Source: Mesotaenium endlicherianum
Taxonomy: Eukaryota; Streptophyta; Zygnematophyceae; Zygnematales; Mesotaeniaceae
Direction: 5' to 3'
Length of the DNA: 26,397 nt
Assembly (NCBI GenBank): GCA_009602735.1
Contig: WELA01010452.1
Location: forward strand, 114,670 to 141,066
This document shows positions 9,451 through 19,790 of this stretch, in pieces (the first letter of the stretch is position 1; each line of letters starts with the position of its first letter). A model generated the notes under the pieces. That model did not search any database. It had not been told where the DNA came from and saw only the letters and a list, made by a program, of their open reading frames with translations. The translations under genes were made by a program, and so were the position numbers.

Positions 9451-10410
9451 TGTCTAAAGTCGAGTTCATTTCATCGACGGCCTTTGGCCTCCAAACATCT
9501 GATGGCTCCGGGGTATTCTGCACCGTGTGTCCATCGTCAGCCACCTGACATCTGGCAGCTGCCAGCGAGCAGCTGTTGGATGGCAGTTGTCAGGCAGTTC
9601 TTGGGCACATGCACCTCCCTTGTGCATGGCATGCGGGGGGATTGGGAGCGCGCAGGTTGTAGCTCTCAGGGGCCTGCAGCAGAGGAGGTATGGCTCGGCA
9701 GAGCGACCGGGGGGGCTGGTGTTGACTAATCTCTGCCATGGCTAGAAGCGGGCAGAGTTAGTGTAGAAGTAGAATAGTAAACTACTCTACATAAGGATCT
9801 TTAAATGAAAGAGTATGAAAGAATTTAGACTTCTTGAATCATGACTTGAAATTGAGTATTTTGAGAATGAATATTAAGCATGCCTTGCAATGCTTTTATA
9901 CATATGCTTGTATCTGCTAGACTTGCTCTATCTAGCTAGTATGCTTGAGTAGTAACTTGTAGAATAGTGAAGCTCAGGTGCAACGCACTTGGCTAATTCA
10001 TGTCAATACATGTGTCTGCAGATGACAAAAATGACAACTGACTAGTTCCTGCAAGTGTGAATGAAAACTAGTCTGTTTAAACTAGATAAGCTAAAAACTA
10101 GTGTGAACACAAAGTAAGCTTTTCTAGGTCAACTTCATTAAGGACACACTATAGCGACAGAGTAGTCAACTAAGTCAACTCTAGTGGTCATCTGACTCTT
10201 GACTGAGGGGTCAGTCAACAGCTGGCTGGCTGGTTGAGAGAGCTTGCACAGGACGCACACTTGCCGATGCTTTCAAGCAGACAGCTGGCGCGGCAAGTGA
10301 TCACGTCGTGCCTGCACCTATTCTAAGTGCTAATGAAGTAAGCTGCCCCTACTTCCCCTTTTTCTCCAAGTCCCAAAAGTGAGTCTGAAACCTCTTGGCT
10401 ATAATATTTT

Positions 10411-10460
10411 ATAATTAACCCAGTATAGTATAACCCAATATATTATAACCCAGTATAACG
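10411..10460. repeat. Short tandem TATAACCCA repeats
   Basis: Three to four imperfect units of AACCCARTATA in an AT-rich stretch. Confidence 0.75.
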
Positions 10461-11839
10461 CATATGCCACCAGTATAGACACCCCAATCATTAACGGTAT
10501 TCCCTTCCATTTGCATTGCGCGAGGACGGCGGCATGCTTCAGGTGGACGCTAGCGCTGCAGTTTTCCGGAAGAGCGTGACTCACGAGCTCAGAGCCCACC
10601 TGCTGCTCCCGCACGCGCTGGCTGGCAGGTCGGGAGGATGTGCCCTGCGGCTAGCACGCAAGAGAGAGCGTGGCGGCCGTGGTTGCCAGCTCCATGCGCA
10701 CAGCGGCACGCGGACGGCCCTTGGCACGCGCATCCGTCCGTTTGTCCGTCTGTCCACCCTGCGCATCGTGAGGCGAGGTGACATGAGGCGACCTACCTCC
10801 TCCTCCTCCTGCTGCTGCTGCTACTGCTGCTTCTGCCAGTTGTTTCTCAAAACGCTTGGGAGGCAATTGACGCCCCTGAGCGTGCGGGTTGCACTCGCTC
10901 GGCTGCTTAGGAGAGCAAGCATCAGCGAGAAGTCCACAAGCTGTCACCAAAAGGAGCGGGGGGCTGGGAGCGAGCTCTGGAGACCATGTTTGTAGTTCTG
11001 GGATTTGAGGTTGGTGTGGGAGGGACGTCGCTCTCGGGCGGTCCCGCTGGTCCAGGACTTGCGGTCTCAGTGCTGACGCAGCAGCACTTGCGGATGAGCT
11101 GCAAGCCAACATTCCAATTTAGAGCTGTCTGCAGCGAGCCGTGTGACCTGCGCCCTTCTCCGCTTCCCCCCTCCATCACCCCTTTGGACCCCCCCCTGCA
11201 CGAGCGAGCTCGGGCTAGCGCTTGCAGGTCTCTGCGGAAAAAGAGACGTGGCCTGACAGGGTGACAGGTGGCAGCTGGTTTTTCCGTTCTATTCCTCACT
11301 CCCAATGCTTGTGAAGCAAGCTGCGTGCCCCCCCCTCCCCCCCCCCCTTTCCTGCGTCATCACCTTGACGTGATGCCGATGTCAACCTGTTGACGGGGGC
11401 CACTTGGCAGGTGAGGGAGTGCCTGCAGCCCACGGAAGAGAGAGGAGAGCGCTGCACGGGCGTGGCTGTCGACAGCTCCATCCAAGGGCGGACGTGACTG
11501 GCACCAGCCAACCTCCCCCCCGCCACCTCGCGCATGCGTAGCCATCATCAGCCACCTATTCCTCCCCCGGGTGGGTGAACCGTGATCCCTCCACCTGCGC
11601 CTGGTGCCCCCAGGCCCCCTGTCTCCCTGTTCTCCATGCTCTCACCCTTTGGGGAGGGGGCAAGGGTGTTGTGCCCCTGCTCCCCCATTCCCCGTCGTGA
11701 CCCTCTCTGCCTTTGAAGAGATGGACTCGAGGCCGGTTCCTTGCTCGATTGCGTATGTGGGCGCGGGGCGCGGGTGCTTGTGCGCGTGGTTGGGGGGGTG
11801 TGGGCTGCCAGGCCTGCTGAGCAACGCTGTGGGCAAGCT

Positions 11840-12080
11840 TGCAAGGCGGAGCCACGTGTGCATGCATGCTGGTACGTGTGCATGCTGGTGCGCGCATGCG
11901 TGAACAAAAGTTACTTCCAGCCGCACATGCGCACCGCAGCACTTGGTACGTGTGTGTGTGTCTGTGCGCATGTGCGTGTGTGCACTGCCCTGCATGCACA
12001 CTTGTGTGCGTGTGTGAGCGCGTGCGTATTGCGCCCGTCAGCTTGCATGTGGCTGCAAGCACGCGTGTGCCTGTGTGTCC
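11840..12080 (+). repeat. (GT)n-rich tract
   Basis: A long interrupted GT/GC tract on the plus strand, resembling the intron tracts of the oriented genes. It suggests plus-strand transcription here. Confidence 0.8.
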
Positions 12081-12744
12081 CTGCATCTGAGCTGAAGTGT
12101 GCCTGTTTGCAGCGTGGACCATGCCCCTTGTGCTGCCTTATCTTGGGTGTAAATGTGTGGGCGTGGTATGTGTGTGCGCCCAATGGCACCAAAAAGCTAA
12201 TGGGGAACTTTAGGCTTTCTTCCCCTCCACATGGGTTTCTCGTGCATGTTGCCGGGCTCCACTCCGAAATTTCATTTTGACATGAAAAGTGAACCTCAGC
12301 CCTGCTTCTTGGCTTTGCTTGTCTCTGAAGCGCGGGCATGCATGCTTGATGCGTGTCACGTTTGTGCGTGCATGTGTGCACCCGAGCATGCGTGCAAGAG
12401 TATTGGCAAGGGCAGGCCTAGGGGCGGGACATGGGGGCCCTCACATGGCAGGCTATAGAGTGGGGCCCACCTGGAAGGTGGGCCGCACACGCTCGTGCTT
12501 CCACCTTATGCTTGTCTTATGCACACTCTCACGCTGGTGCACGCACGCGCGTGCACCTTTGTGTGGGGATCAGCGCAGGTTCTGCAGGCAAGAGACGGGA
12601 TGCCAGCAGGGGCTGAAATTGGCAATTGCCACAGGCTAAGTGGAGCACCAAGAGCTTGCCATCCAGCAAGTCACGCGGCTGGGACGACAGCCTGCCAGCT
12701 GCCAGCTTCATGACAGGCTGCTTTTCACTATTTAGCCCACGCAG

Positions 12745-12867
12745 GTCGGCAGCGGCGGCGCCAGCCCCATAGCCAGCGCTGCAAAATTCCCCCACGCCTT
12801 CCCTGACCTCCTCGCCCAAGGTGGCGCATCGCAACAGCTAGTGTACATGCAGGTAGATGGATATTGA
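12745..12867 (+). CDS. Candidate last exon of an unrecognised plus-strand gene
   Basis: After a pyrimidine-rich stretch and a CACGCAG acceptor, one frame reads VGSGGASPIASAAKF, then FPDLLAQGGASQQLVYMQVDGY, and stops at TGA (12865-12867). An internal CAG/GTAGAT at 12852 could instead be a donor. TGTAA follows at 13035, and a sense-strand GT tract lies upstream. The residues look protein-like, but I recognise no family and upstream exons are not resolved. Confidence 0.3.
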   Translation, partial: VGSGGASPIASAAKFPHAFPDLLAQGGASQQLVYMQVDGY

Positions 12868-13034
12868 TGGACAGAGTATGTGTAGATGGGAGTGCGGATG
12901 AAGATTTTGCCTACCGTCTACATAAGTGTGTCAAGTGTCGTCATCATGAAAATAAATTCATCTTTTGGTTTTTCATCGTCATGCGTGCGTGCTATCCTCT
13001 ACCATCAATTGTTTTGAGTGGTTGAGTGCTTGAC

Positions 13035-13039
13035 TGTAA
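13035..13039 (+). terminator. TGTAA, possible poly(A) signal
   Basis: It lies 168 nt downstream of the candidate stop at 12865-12867 on the same strand, like the signal-to-stop distances of the other genes here. Confidence 0.3.
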
Positions 13040-13790
13040 CTGATCTTTGTTTGCGGCTTAGGCCATATTTTATTTCCTGCATATGGAGACTACGGTGGTG
13101 GAGGAGAATGCAGGCGCAGATGCCACTTTCCCTGGGAAATATGAAATACAAATATTTTGTGGTTCCCGTTGCCCAATATGAGCTTGCTGATTACAAAAGG
13201 TCCTTTGTCAGGTTTTCTCATCAGCCCACCCAATATCTATCAGAATGTGCGCATTATGTGCAGCCTTCGTCATTTAAGATCAGCCAAATGAGCAATCAGA
13301 AGTCTTATGTTCTTGTCTCATAAGTAGCGTTTGGCTTAAAACATACCCGCAAGCCTCGATGCAATGATTCCTATAGCGGCATACCTGTGCAACACTCATT
13401 CAAAATGCCAATTACATTTGGTATAGAGTACCAAAAGCTAGTTGCATTCTGCAATACCTATGCCCTGCGCTAGCATGCAGAAAGTTTCTTAGCTGACCAG
13501 CCAGAGTTGCCCAATTGATCATATCACGCACAATATATATTTGCTATCCAAAGAAAATATAGGTAGGAAGTAATAACTCGGCAAAGCAGCAACAAAAAAT
13601 TGTCACCAAGTAAGACGGTTAAGGCCACATTCATCACCTTTACATCAAACAGAATCTAAGAGCGATTAAATTAGTGAATACTAACCCCATAGTATGGTAC
13701 AACCCCGGATCCAACAGGGAACTTGGCAACACCCCTGAAAAACCTAACAACTACCCTCTCTACAACTTTGGAGCGTAATTATCACATCAC

Positions 13791-13795
13791 TTACA
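13791..13795 (-). terminator. TGTAA poly(A) signal candidate of paralogue B
   Basis: The plus strand reads TTACA, so the minus strand is TGTAA, about 311 nt past the stop of paralogue B. Another TTACA lies near 13638. Confidence 0.35.
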
Positions 13796-14105
13796 CTAAC
13801 CACCAGTAGGGTGAAACGGCTGCTGCTTCTTAGCCCATGCAACTCGGGACCTGGACGGTTTCCCCTAAGCCCCCAGGTGCCTATTGTACATGCACTGCTA
13901 GTGCCTAGTAGCCGCGTATTTCAATTAATTATGAAATCAACAATAGCCATCACTGATTATGACCACTTAAAGCCCGGGAATACAACCACCGCACAAATCT
14001 CGCGCCAAACACCCGCGTCCATTGCAAAGGACGCACACACCCCCCCCACGCATCCTCTCCGCTGCTGAGCTGTAATTGCAGCAGCGGCCATAAGTTACTC
14101 GAGTC

Positions 14106-14291
14106 TCATACATACTGCCAGGGCAAGGAGGGCAAGGGCTGTTTCAGATAGTAAGAATTCTGGGGCAGTCCTGCGGCCAAGGAGAAGCTAGGTGCCACCG
14201 CCTGAACCTGAGGCGGGAAGAATGCGACCGGCAGGGCCGGTCTGCCGAGGCACACGGGCATCAGCGGTCGCATGGCAGGTGGCCTCGTCAC
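14106..14291 (-). CDS. Last exon of paralogue B: Pro-rich C-terminus
   Basis: 61 codons plus TGA. It begins VTRPPAMRPLMP after a CACGCAG acceptor, contains FFPPQVQAVAPSFSL and ends PSLPWQYV. It matches the last exon of copy A in position, phase and stop location. Confidence 0.7.
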   Translation of the reverse strand: MTRPPAMRPLMPVCLGRPALPVAFFPPQVQAVAPSFSLAAGLPQNSYYLKQPLPSLPWQYV

Positions 14292-17200
14292 CTGCGTGGA
14301 TACACACGTGCACGCACACAAGGCATCAATTTATTAGCACCTGTCAGGCCTCAAGGTGTTCCACACAATCAAGACGAATGAAAGCTGTGCAGCACACTTC
14401 TACGCTGTGCCTCAAGCGGTCAATGGAGCCAGCCAGAAGGTGATATTGCACAGAGGCTGCAAGGCGGAGAGGGGGAAGGGGGCACCTTGACATACGCCGG
14501 CCTGCCCCTCTTTTGCCGCGGCACTTCTCCGGGCCCTCCAGCCTCTGCTCCTGCCCTTGTCGATGCACGGGCCTGCACCAGTGGTGGTGCCGCAACAGGG
14601 GCCTGCACCAGCACCAGTGGAGCCAGGGAGGCCACCGGTGACGAGGGGCCAGATGCGCGCTGCAGAGATGCCAGCTGTAGCATGGCGGCTCCCTGCCCTA
14701 GCAAGCCGTTCCCTGAAAATGCGAGTGAAGGCGCCCCCTGCTCACACAAACACGCACACACAAGCACACGAGCAGACAAGTTCGGGTGAACACTGTCGTC
14801 ACTTGCACACACAGATATACTCACATAGCCGCATGACTACATCCCCGCACACCACACGCCACATGCACGCACATACACAATGACATGCCCACGCACGCAC
14901 ATATAATGGGCACACACGAAAGTGACTCAATTCTACAATTATATTCACTTTGCCCTCCATTCTCTCCCCTTGTTTATCCACTATCTTGATATCCAGTAAA
15001 AACAGCCCTTGAATTTGCGATGTATATTGCTCACTCCTCGGTATGTAACTGACTTTTGCGATGTATATTGCTCACTCCTAGGTATGTCACAGAGAATACC
15101 GGACAGAGTAGATTCATATGCTGCTGCACGGGGATTGTCAGTACACAGTGAATGCAAACTGTCAGTACATAGTGAACGTGCAATGGACGCAAGTGATCAT
15201 TCATTGGACCAGAGTAATGTACCTGAGCTTGCGGCAGCACATACAACGCGGCAGGGTTGTGGGGGCTGTACGGAAGGACAGGTCTGGGCCTCAAAGGAAG
15301 TTGTCGCTTTCCCTGCACACACGCGTTCAACGAAATCGCTTCTCTCATAGTTGCAAATCTTATGAGCCCACTAAAGGGCCCCGTAAGTTAATGTTATTCA
15401 CCTCACGCATGCCTGGATCAACTGTTGTATCCAAATGGTATCGATGCTGGTTAGATGAGCAGCAGGAGCACGAGCGCACACCTGCTGTGGAGGAGGGGCT
15501 GTGACAGTCTTCACACGCTTGCAAGGTCCCGCAACCCCTCTCCCGCCTGACGATGCAGGCGAGGACGACTCCTGCACTTTACACCACGCACACACGCGCA
15601 CAGCGTACGGACTGAGAACCTGGAGCTTCCAGTGGACATGCAAGCTGCAGGACTTCTAATTGGCACACATTCGCGGTTCAAAAATATACATATGCGCACG
15701 CGCACCCACGCGCACCCGTGCCACCACCCGCATCACATGGAATTTGTACGGACAAGAGAGTCAGACCATGGCAGCACCATCAATAATGCTGGTGCCGACA
15801 CCTGCCTGCTTGTGGCCCTTCTCCAATGGTTGGTGGTCAGCACCGTCCAGCGCGCGGGCAGACCAAATGAGAGGGAGACAATGGCCGAATACAGAAATTG
15901 TTGTCAGGTCACTGCAGATGTAAATCAGCTCACCTGGAAGGGGGCGGCATCCGACACCAGCTGACTGGGGGCGCCCGCAGTTTGCGCACTGCCCCCCTTG
16001 CGCTTCCGCTTTGCCCTCGTCTCCTGCTGCTGCTGCTGCTGGCTGCTGAGATCCTGTCCAAAAAGCCCATCCATCCAAGGAAAATAATGATAATTATTAG
16101 TTAAACAAATCAATAATAGTTTCAGGAGTCCTTTACCTTCTTCTGCATAAGTAATTAAATCCCTATTTCCTCTTAAATTCATTGTCAGAAATCAGCCTTC
16201 ACTCACTGTCTTGCAATGGAGAGAAGCGTAGGTGGCACTTGAGGCCATATTGTCGCTCTGAATGACGCCAAGGGTCAGAGGTGGCAGGAAGCTCCAATCA
16301 AGCTCCAGCATGGAATTTAACAATTTTTCCTCCTCCTCCACAACAGTGAAGTCAGGCCCGGCCTCCGCCTCCGTGATGCAACCAAGCATAGGCTCCAGAC
16401 TCCTCTTTGCTGCACCAGTTGCAACTGCTCGAGCACGGCCCTGTTTTATACAGGACATCAAGTGAAGACCAACTTTTTTTTGAAAGATATTTCTTGGTAT
16501 CCCCTTGTGGAGGCCACCCTGCAGCAGCCACAGCATCAGTAGACGCAGCTCAACCACTTTGCAACAACTAAGTAGTTTCTCTGTTTATGACACAAATGTC
16601 CATTGCTTGTTGCTATAAAGCTTCTGCACATTCTTCATTGTGTAAGGCCACAGTACTCAAGACTATCCAGAAATCAACCTTCAGATTTGGCTTGCTGCTT
16701 TAAGCATAGTAAGAAGTAAGAACATTGTGCAGACTCACGGCGAATTGCAGCACAACTGGGAACTCCACTGACATGCTGATGGTTGTGTTAGTACGCATGT
16801 ACAGTATTACAATTAAGCTCTGAATTTACGTCATGTAACCAATTCAATGGCAGAACTTCCATCTGGGCAGCTCAAGAAAGACAGCACACACATTACTTCT
16901 ACAAAGGACATCCCAAATGCACTGAGTATACCTGCTGCAGGTATTCCTCTTCCGACCTGACTTCCGAGATGTTAGCCACAACATGTTCTGCAGCCTCTGG
17001 AACCCTTGATTGCTTTGGAGGGCACTCCACCAGAGCCGCATCATCACACCACAAGAATCTCCCCTTTTCTTCTCTCAACAAAGGAGCTGGAGTCAACACC
17101 TGTCCTCAAAGCACACATCAAAAAAACAAAGAGCAATCAAGACTGAGTGGGGGGGACGGACAAGATTAGTGAGGCCGGCCTGTTATCATAGTATCACACC

Positions 17201-17942
17201 AGGAATTTAACTTTTCATATGTGTGGTTAAATTGTTTCACAAAATATGAGGAAATGCATACTGCTTCCTACGCTGCTTACCCTTGGGGCTTCAACCGTAA
17301 CGGCATCCTGTGGCAGGCTGAACCGGGGCCTGTTGCTGCCCATCTTATACACCTGGCAAGCAGCATGGCAGCAGGGGTAGTGGCGAAGGCAGGAAGAGAT
17401 TGGGACACAATGATGTGCTCTGTTTGACAGCGGTGTCCAGAGTTTTTAGATTCATAGTCACATTATCAAGCATATACAGTTGGTTGCATGATAAACACAC
17501 ATCAGTAAGGACATATTAGCTAACTCGTCAAGAGGAGGCCAAAGCCACAGGCTGTTGCAGGAAGGCCCAGCAGCAAAGGGAGGCTGTTGGGTAGCCCAGG
17601 GATTCCTTAGGTAACAACCCCTCTTGGCCCCCATGGCAAAGCCAATCGCTTCAAGGTGCTAATTTCTAGTATTCAAAAGATTGGTAATGCAGACTTGCTG
17701 TCCCTATTCTGAATGGATACCGTTCTGCATGCCGCCACAGGAGGAGCAGCATACTGTCAAGAAGATGTCACCCATATCTTCAAGTTCAAGAGTCGTCCGT
17801 ACTAGCCTTGAGAACTAAGTACAGAAGGCAACTGCATTGAACTGAATGAAAGTTATTATACTTTTGTCGTCAATGAAGAAGACGTACCATAACAGGCGGC
17901 AGGCCCGAGGTAGTAGCAGTGTGGGAAGTAGTCATTCTTCAC
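14106..17942 (-). CDS. Uncharacterised AT-hook protein, tandem paralogue B (5' end not resolved)
   Basis: Seven consecutive exons join in phase 0 with GT-AG borders: 17352-17281, 17099-16932, 16518-16207, 16053-15934, 15571-15482, 14737-14486 and 14291-14106. They give about 399 continuous C-terminal residues, ending in TGA at 14108-14106. In order they carry FSLPQDAV, PEAAEHVVANISEV, LQGGLHKG plus an acidic VVEEEEK stretch, a QQQQQQ run with KRKRK, CKRVK, an Ala/Pro-rich segment with the AT-hook QKRGRPAYVK, and a Pro-rich tail. Farther upstream, the exon homologous to copy A's 55-bp exon (17942-17888) has TGA at 17934-17932 where copy A has TGG. That exon may be decayed or skipped. Basic patches plus an AT-hook suggest a nuclear, AT-DNA-binding role; this is inference. 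Confidence 0.68.
14486..14737 (-). CDS. AT-hook exon of paralogue B
   Basis: An 84-codon exon with a GAGCAG acceptor after a GT-rich run and an AAG/GTGCCC donor. An Ala/Leu/Pro/Gln-rich segment (LVLVQAPVAAPPLVQ) leads to RASTRAGAEAGG and then QKRGRP (14498-14515), the AT-hook core. It is open throughout, unlike the copy A equivalent. Confidence 0.7.
14740..14930 (-). repeat. (GT)n-rich intron tract of paralogue B (AC-rich on plus)
   Basis: It lies immediately upstream of the AT-hook exon acceptor. GT-rich on the sense strand. Confidence 0.8.
15014..15087. repeat. 33-bp direct repeat, two copies
   Basis: Units at 15014-15046 and 15055-15087 differ at one base (TCGG or TAGG). A second small direct repeat (TGTCAGTACAYAGTGAA) occurs at 15136-15152 and 15160-15176. 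Confidence 0.85.
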
Positions 17943-18017
17943 CTGTGTCAAGGGACAAAATTATAAGGAATGTAAGCAGTCCTTCAAGACTTCAAGCCTT
18001 TAAGGTGAACTAGGGAT

Positions 18018-18572
18018 GCAGATGAATTTTGCTAGGAGCAGGGTCCCAGCAAGAAGATGATCAGTTGTGATGGAGAGAATCGGGATAGGTCTTCTTGCAG
18101 AGCAACAATTGAAGAAGGAAGAATGAATCCTGGTAAAGTGCCACTATAAGTTTGTATAAGCATAGGCCAGGAATGATAGGGCGTACACAGGTTGTAGAAC
18201 TCGCAGTGAGTGGTACTTTTCTTATGTGTATGAGCACTTCACCAAAGTCAACTAACAAGTAGAACGCTTCAACAGTTCAAACAGGAATGCAGATGGTTCT
18301 TGCTAGGAGAATGGTCCCAGCAAGAAGATGGCCATTTATGATGAATCAGGAAAGGTCTACTTGAAGAGCAACCATTGAATACGGAATATTTGAAGCCTGG
18401 TAAGGTGCCAGTATAGTATTGTATAAGCAGCTGAGCATAGGCCAGGAAGTGATAGGGCGTACACAGGTTGTAGAACTTGCGGTGATGTTGAGACAAGCAA
18501 TCAATTGACTGGTACTCTTTCACTTGTATGCAGTACTTCACCAAAGTCAACTAACAAGTTGGAAGCCTCAAC
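18018..18572. repeat. About 271-bp tandem duplication within copy B
   Basis: Units begin GCAGATG...TTGCTAGG at 18018 and 18289. Both contain GGTCCCAGCAAGAAGATG and GGGCGTACACAGGTTGTAGAA. Copy A has a single equivalent (about 7960-8240). The minus strand of the second unit has an open stretch FYNLCTPYHFLAYAQLL. The first unit and copy A differ from it by indels. Confidence 0.8.
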
Positions 18573-18809
18573 AAGTTGACGTATGCTCGATGAATTGACA
18601 GCTGTTAACTCTTAGAACGTAAGATGAATCCTCTTACCAATGTAAGCAACAAAAGGCGGCCCTTGTTGAAGTTACAGCTGTCCTATAGGTATTTGGCTAT
18701 TTAATCTTGGAGAAGTGTTGAGGAAGAAACTGTAAAGGTCAACCAACGTCGTGCAACGACTTGACAATCTCGTTGCATTCGACGTTATTACGTTGCCCAC
18801 AAGGACCAT

Positions 18810-19790
18810 TGAGCATGCTGAGTTTTGGGCCACCAGATGATCCGGGTTGGACCCAAGTGCGAGTTAAGCGCTCTTTAAGGGATTGGGGTCAAGAGATCGT
18901 TTAATGTTTGTCTGACCTCTTAAGGCAACGAGGCATAGAACAGGTAGGCCAAGCTTTTTCTGCGCTTGAGTCCCGTCACACTTCCTTACACCGCATGGAG
19001 GGGCAGATCCGTACTAGGTCATTGTCCGGCATTGCACGCGAAGTGTTCTGATTCGAGTGAAACCCGGGATGCGTTCATAGACTGTCCTAATCTACTGTAG
19101 GAGTTGACGAGATTGAGATGGCGAAACTACATTAAATGTTGAGGGGGCGGGTGAATCGATGCTGTGATGAGAAACGATGATCGCGGGAGACCTCGTGCAC
19201 TGTCGTGCACAAATCGTTCGTTTGCCACTCTGTCCCAGCTCTGTCCCTTGCAGCGTAAGTTTCTGGAACACTCACTTTCGGGTTTTTCAACATTGTCGCA
19301 TAGCCAACGACACATGGGCGTTGAAAGGAAGTTGAATCCAAGCGGGTTCACGTGTGATACATGGCTGTCATGGGCTGCTGTTTAGAAGCAATAAACGAAT
19401 GTAGTGGAGCATAGTGGAGGCACTGAAGAATCACCGACAACCATTCAACCAGAAACCACGGTAGCGTTGTAGTTGCTAACACGTGTAAAGGTTGACGAAA
19501 AGAGAGAATTTCGACCTGTGACGTCAATCTGTTGTGATGTACCTTCTGTTAGTGGGCTTGCAGGATCTTTGCAGCCATGGTTTTTTATGTCGGACAGGAG
19601 AATACATGCAGTGCTCATTGTGAAATGTGAAATGCTTGGAGCTTGTTGCAAATCCTTCGAGCATATGTTCCAGCAGAATCTTCACATCGTTCTCTGCTTG
19701 CTCTACTCGGTCTTTGATATCGACCTGAAAGGCCTCTGAAGCGAGATGCCATTGATTGTGTCCTGTTCACACTCCCTGATTCTTTTTAGT
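18810..19790. other. Conserved 5' block of paralogue B
   Basis: Counterpart of 8470-9450. The minus strand has an open stretch from about 19775 to 19526 containing VDIKDRVEQAENDVKILLEH, preceded by a plausible CTTTCAG acceptor near 19733. Copy A keeps AENDVKVLLKHML but then stops. It may be an N-terminal exon of the paralogue; no start codon was identified. Confidence 0.4.

Larger units (their letters stand above)
9450..12744. other. Interval between the duplicated copies; no firm gene
   Basis: 9480-9740 is GC-rich with CTGCCAGC-type short inverted motifs. 9750-10500 is AT-rich, with no long open frame and TATAACCCA repeats at 10411-10460. 10500-11750 is GC-rich with open frames on both strands that I cannot assign. 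11840-12080 is GT-rich on plus. Possible small plus-strand exons were noticed but have no independent support. If the GT-strand rule and the last exon at 12745 hold, this is the intron-rich body of a plus-strand gene. Confidence 0.45.
13560..19790. repeat. Segmental duplication, copy B
   Basis: Diverged, same-orientation counterpart of 2900-9450. It matches by exon peptides, splice sites, intron tracts and the upstream block. It carries its own internal tandem duplication at 18018-18572, while the exon-pair duplication of copy A is absent. Confidence 0.85.

Noticed and set aside
13018..13323. 101-residue plus-strand open frame after the candidate last exon
   Set aside because: It starts at a non-ATG codon, overlaps the TGTAA signal region and shows no motif. 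Probably chance in AT-rich DNA.
15118..15504. 128-residue plus-strand open frame
   Set aside because: It runs antisense to conserved exons and introns of paralogue B, including exon 15571-15482, and through small direct repeats. No transposase-like or other motif.
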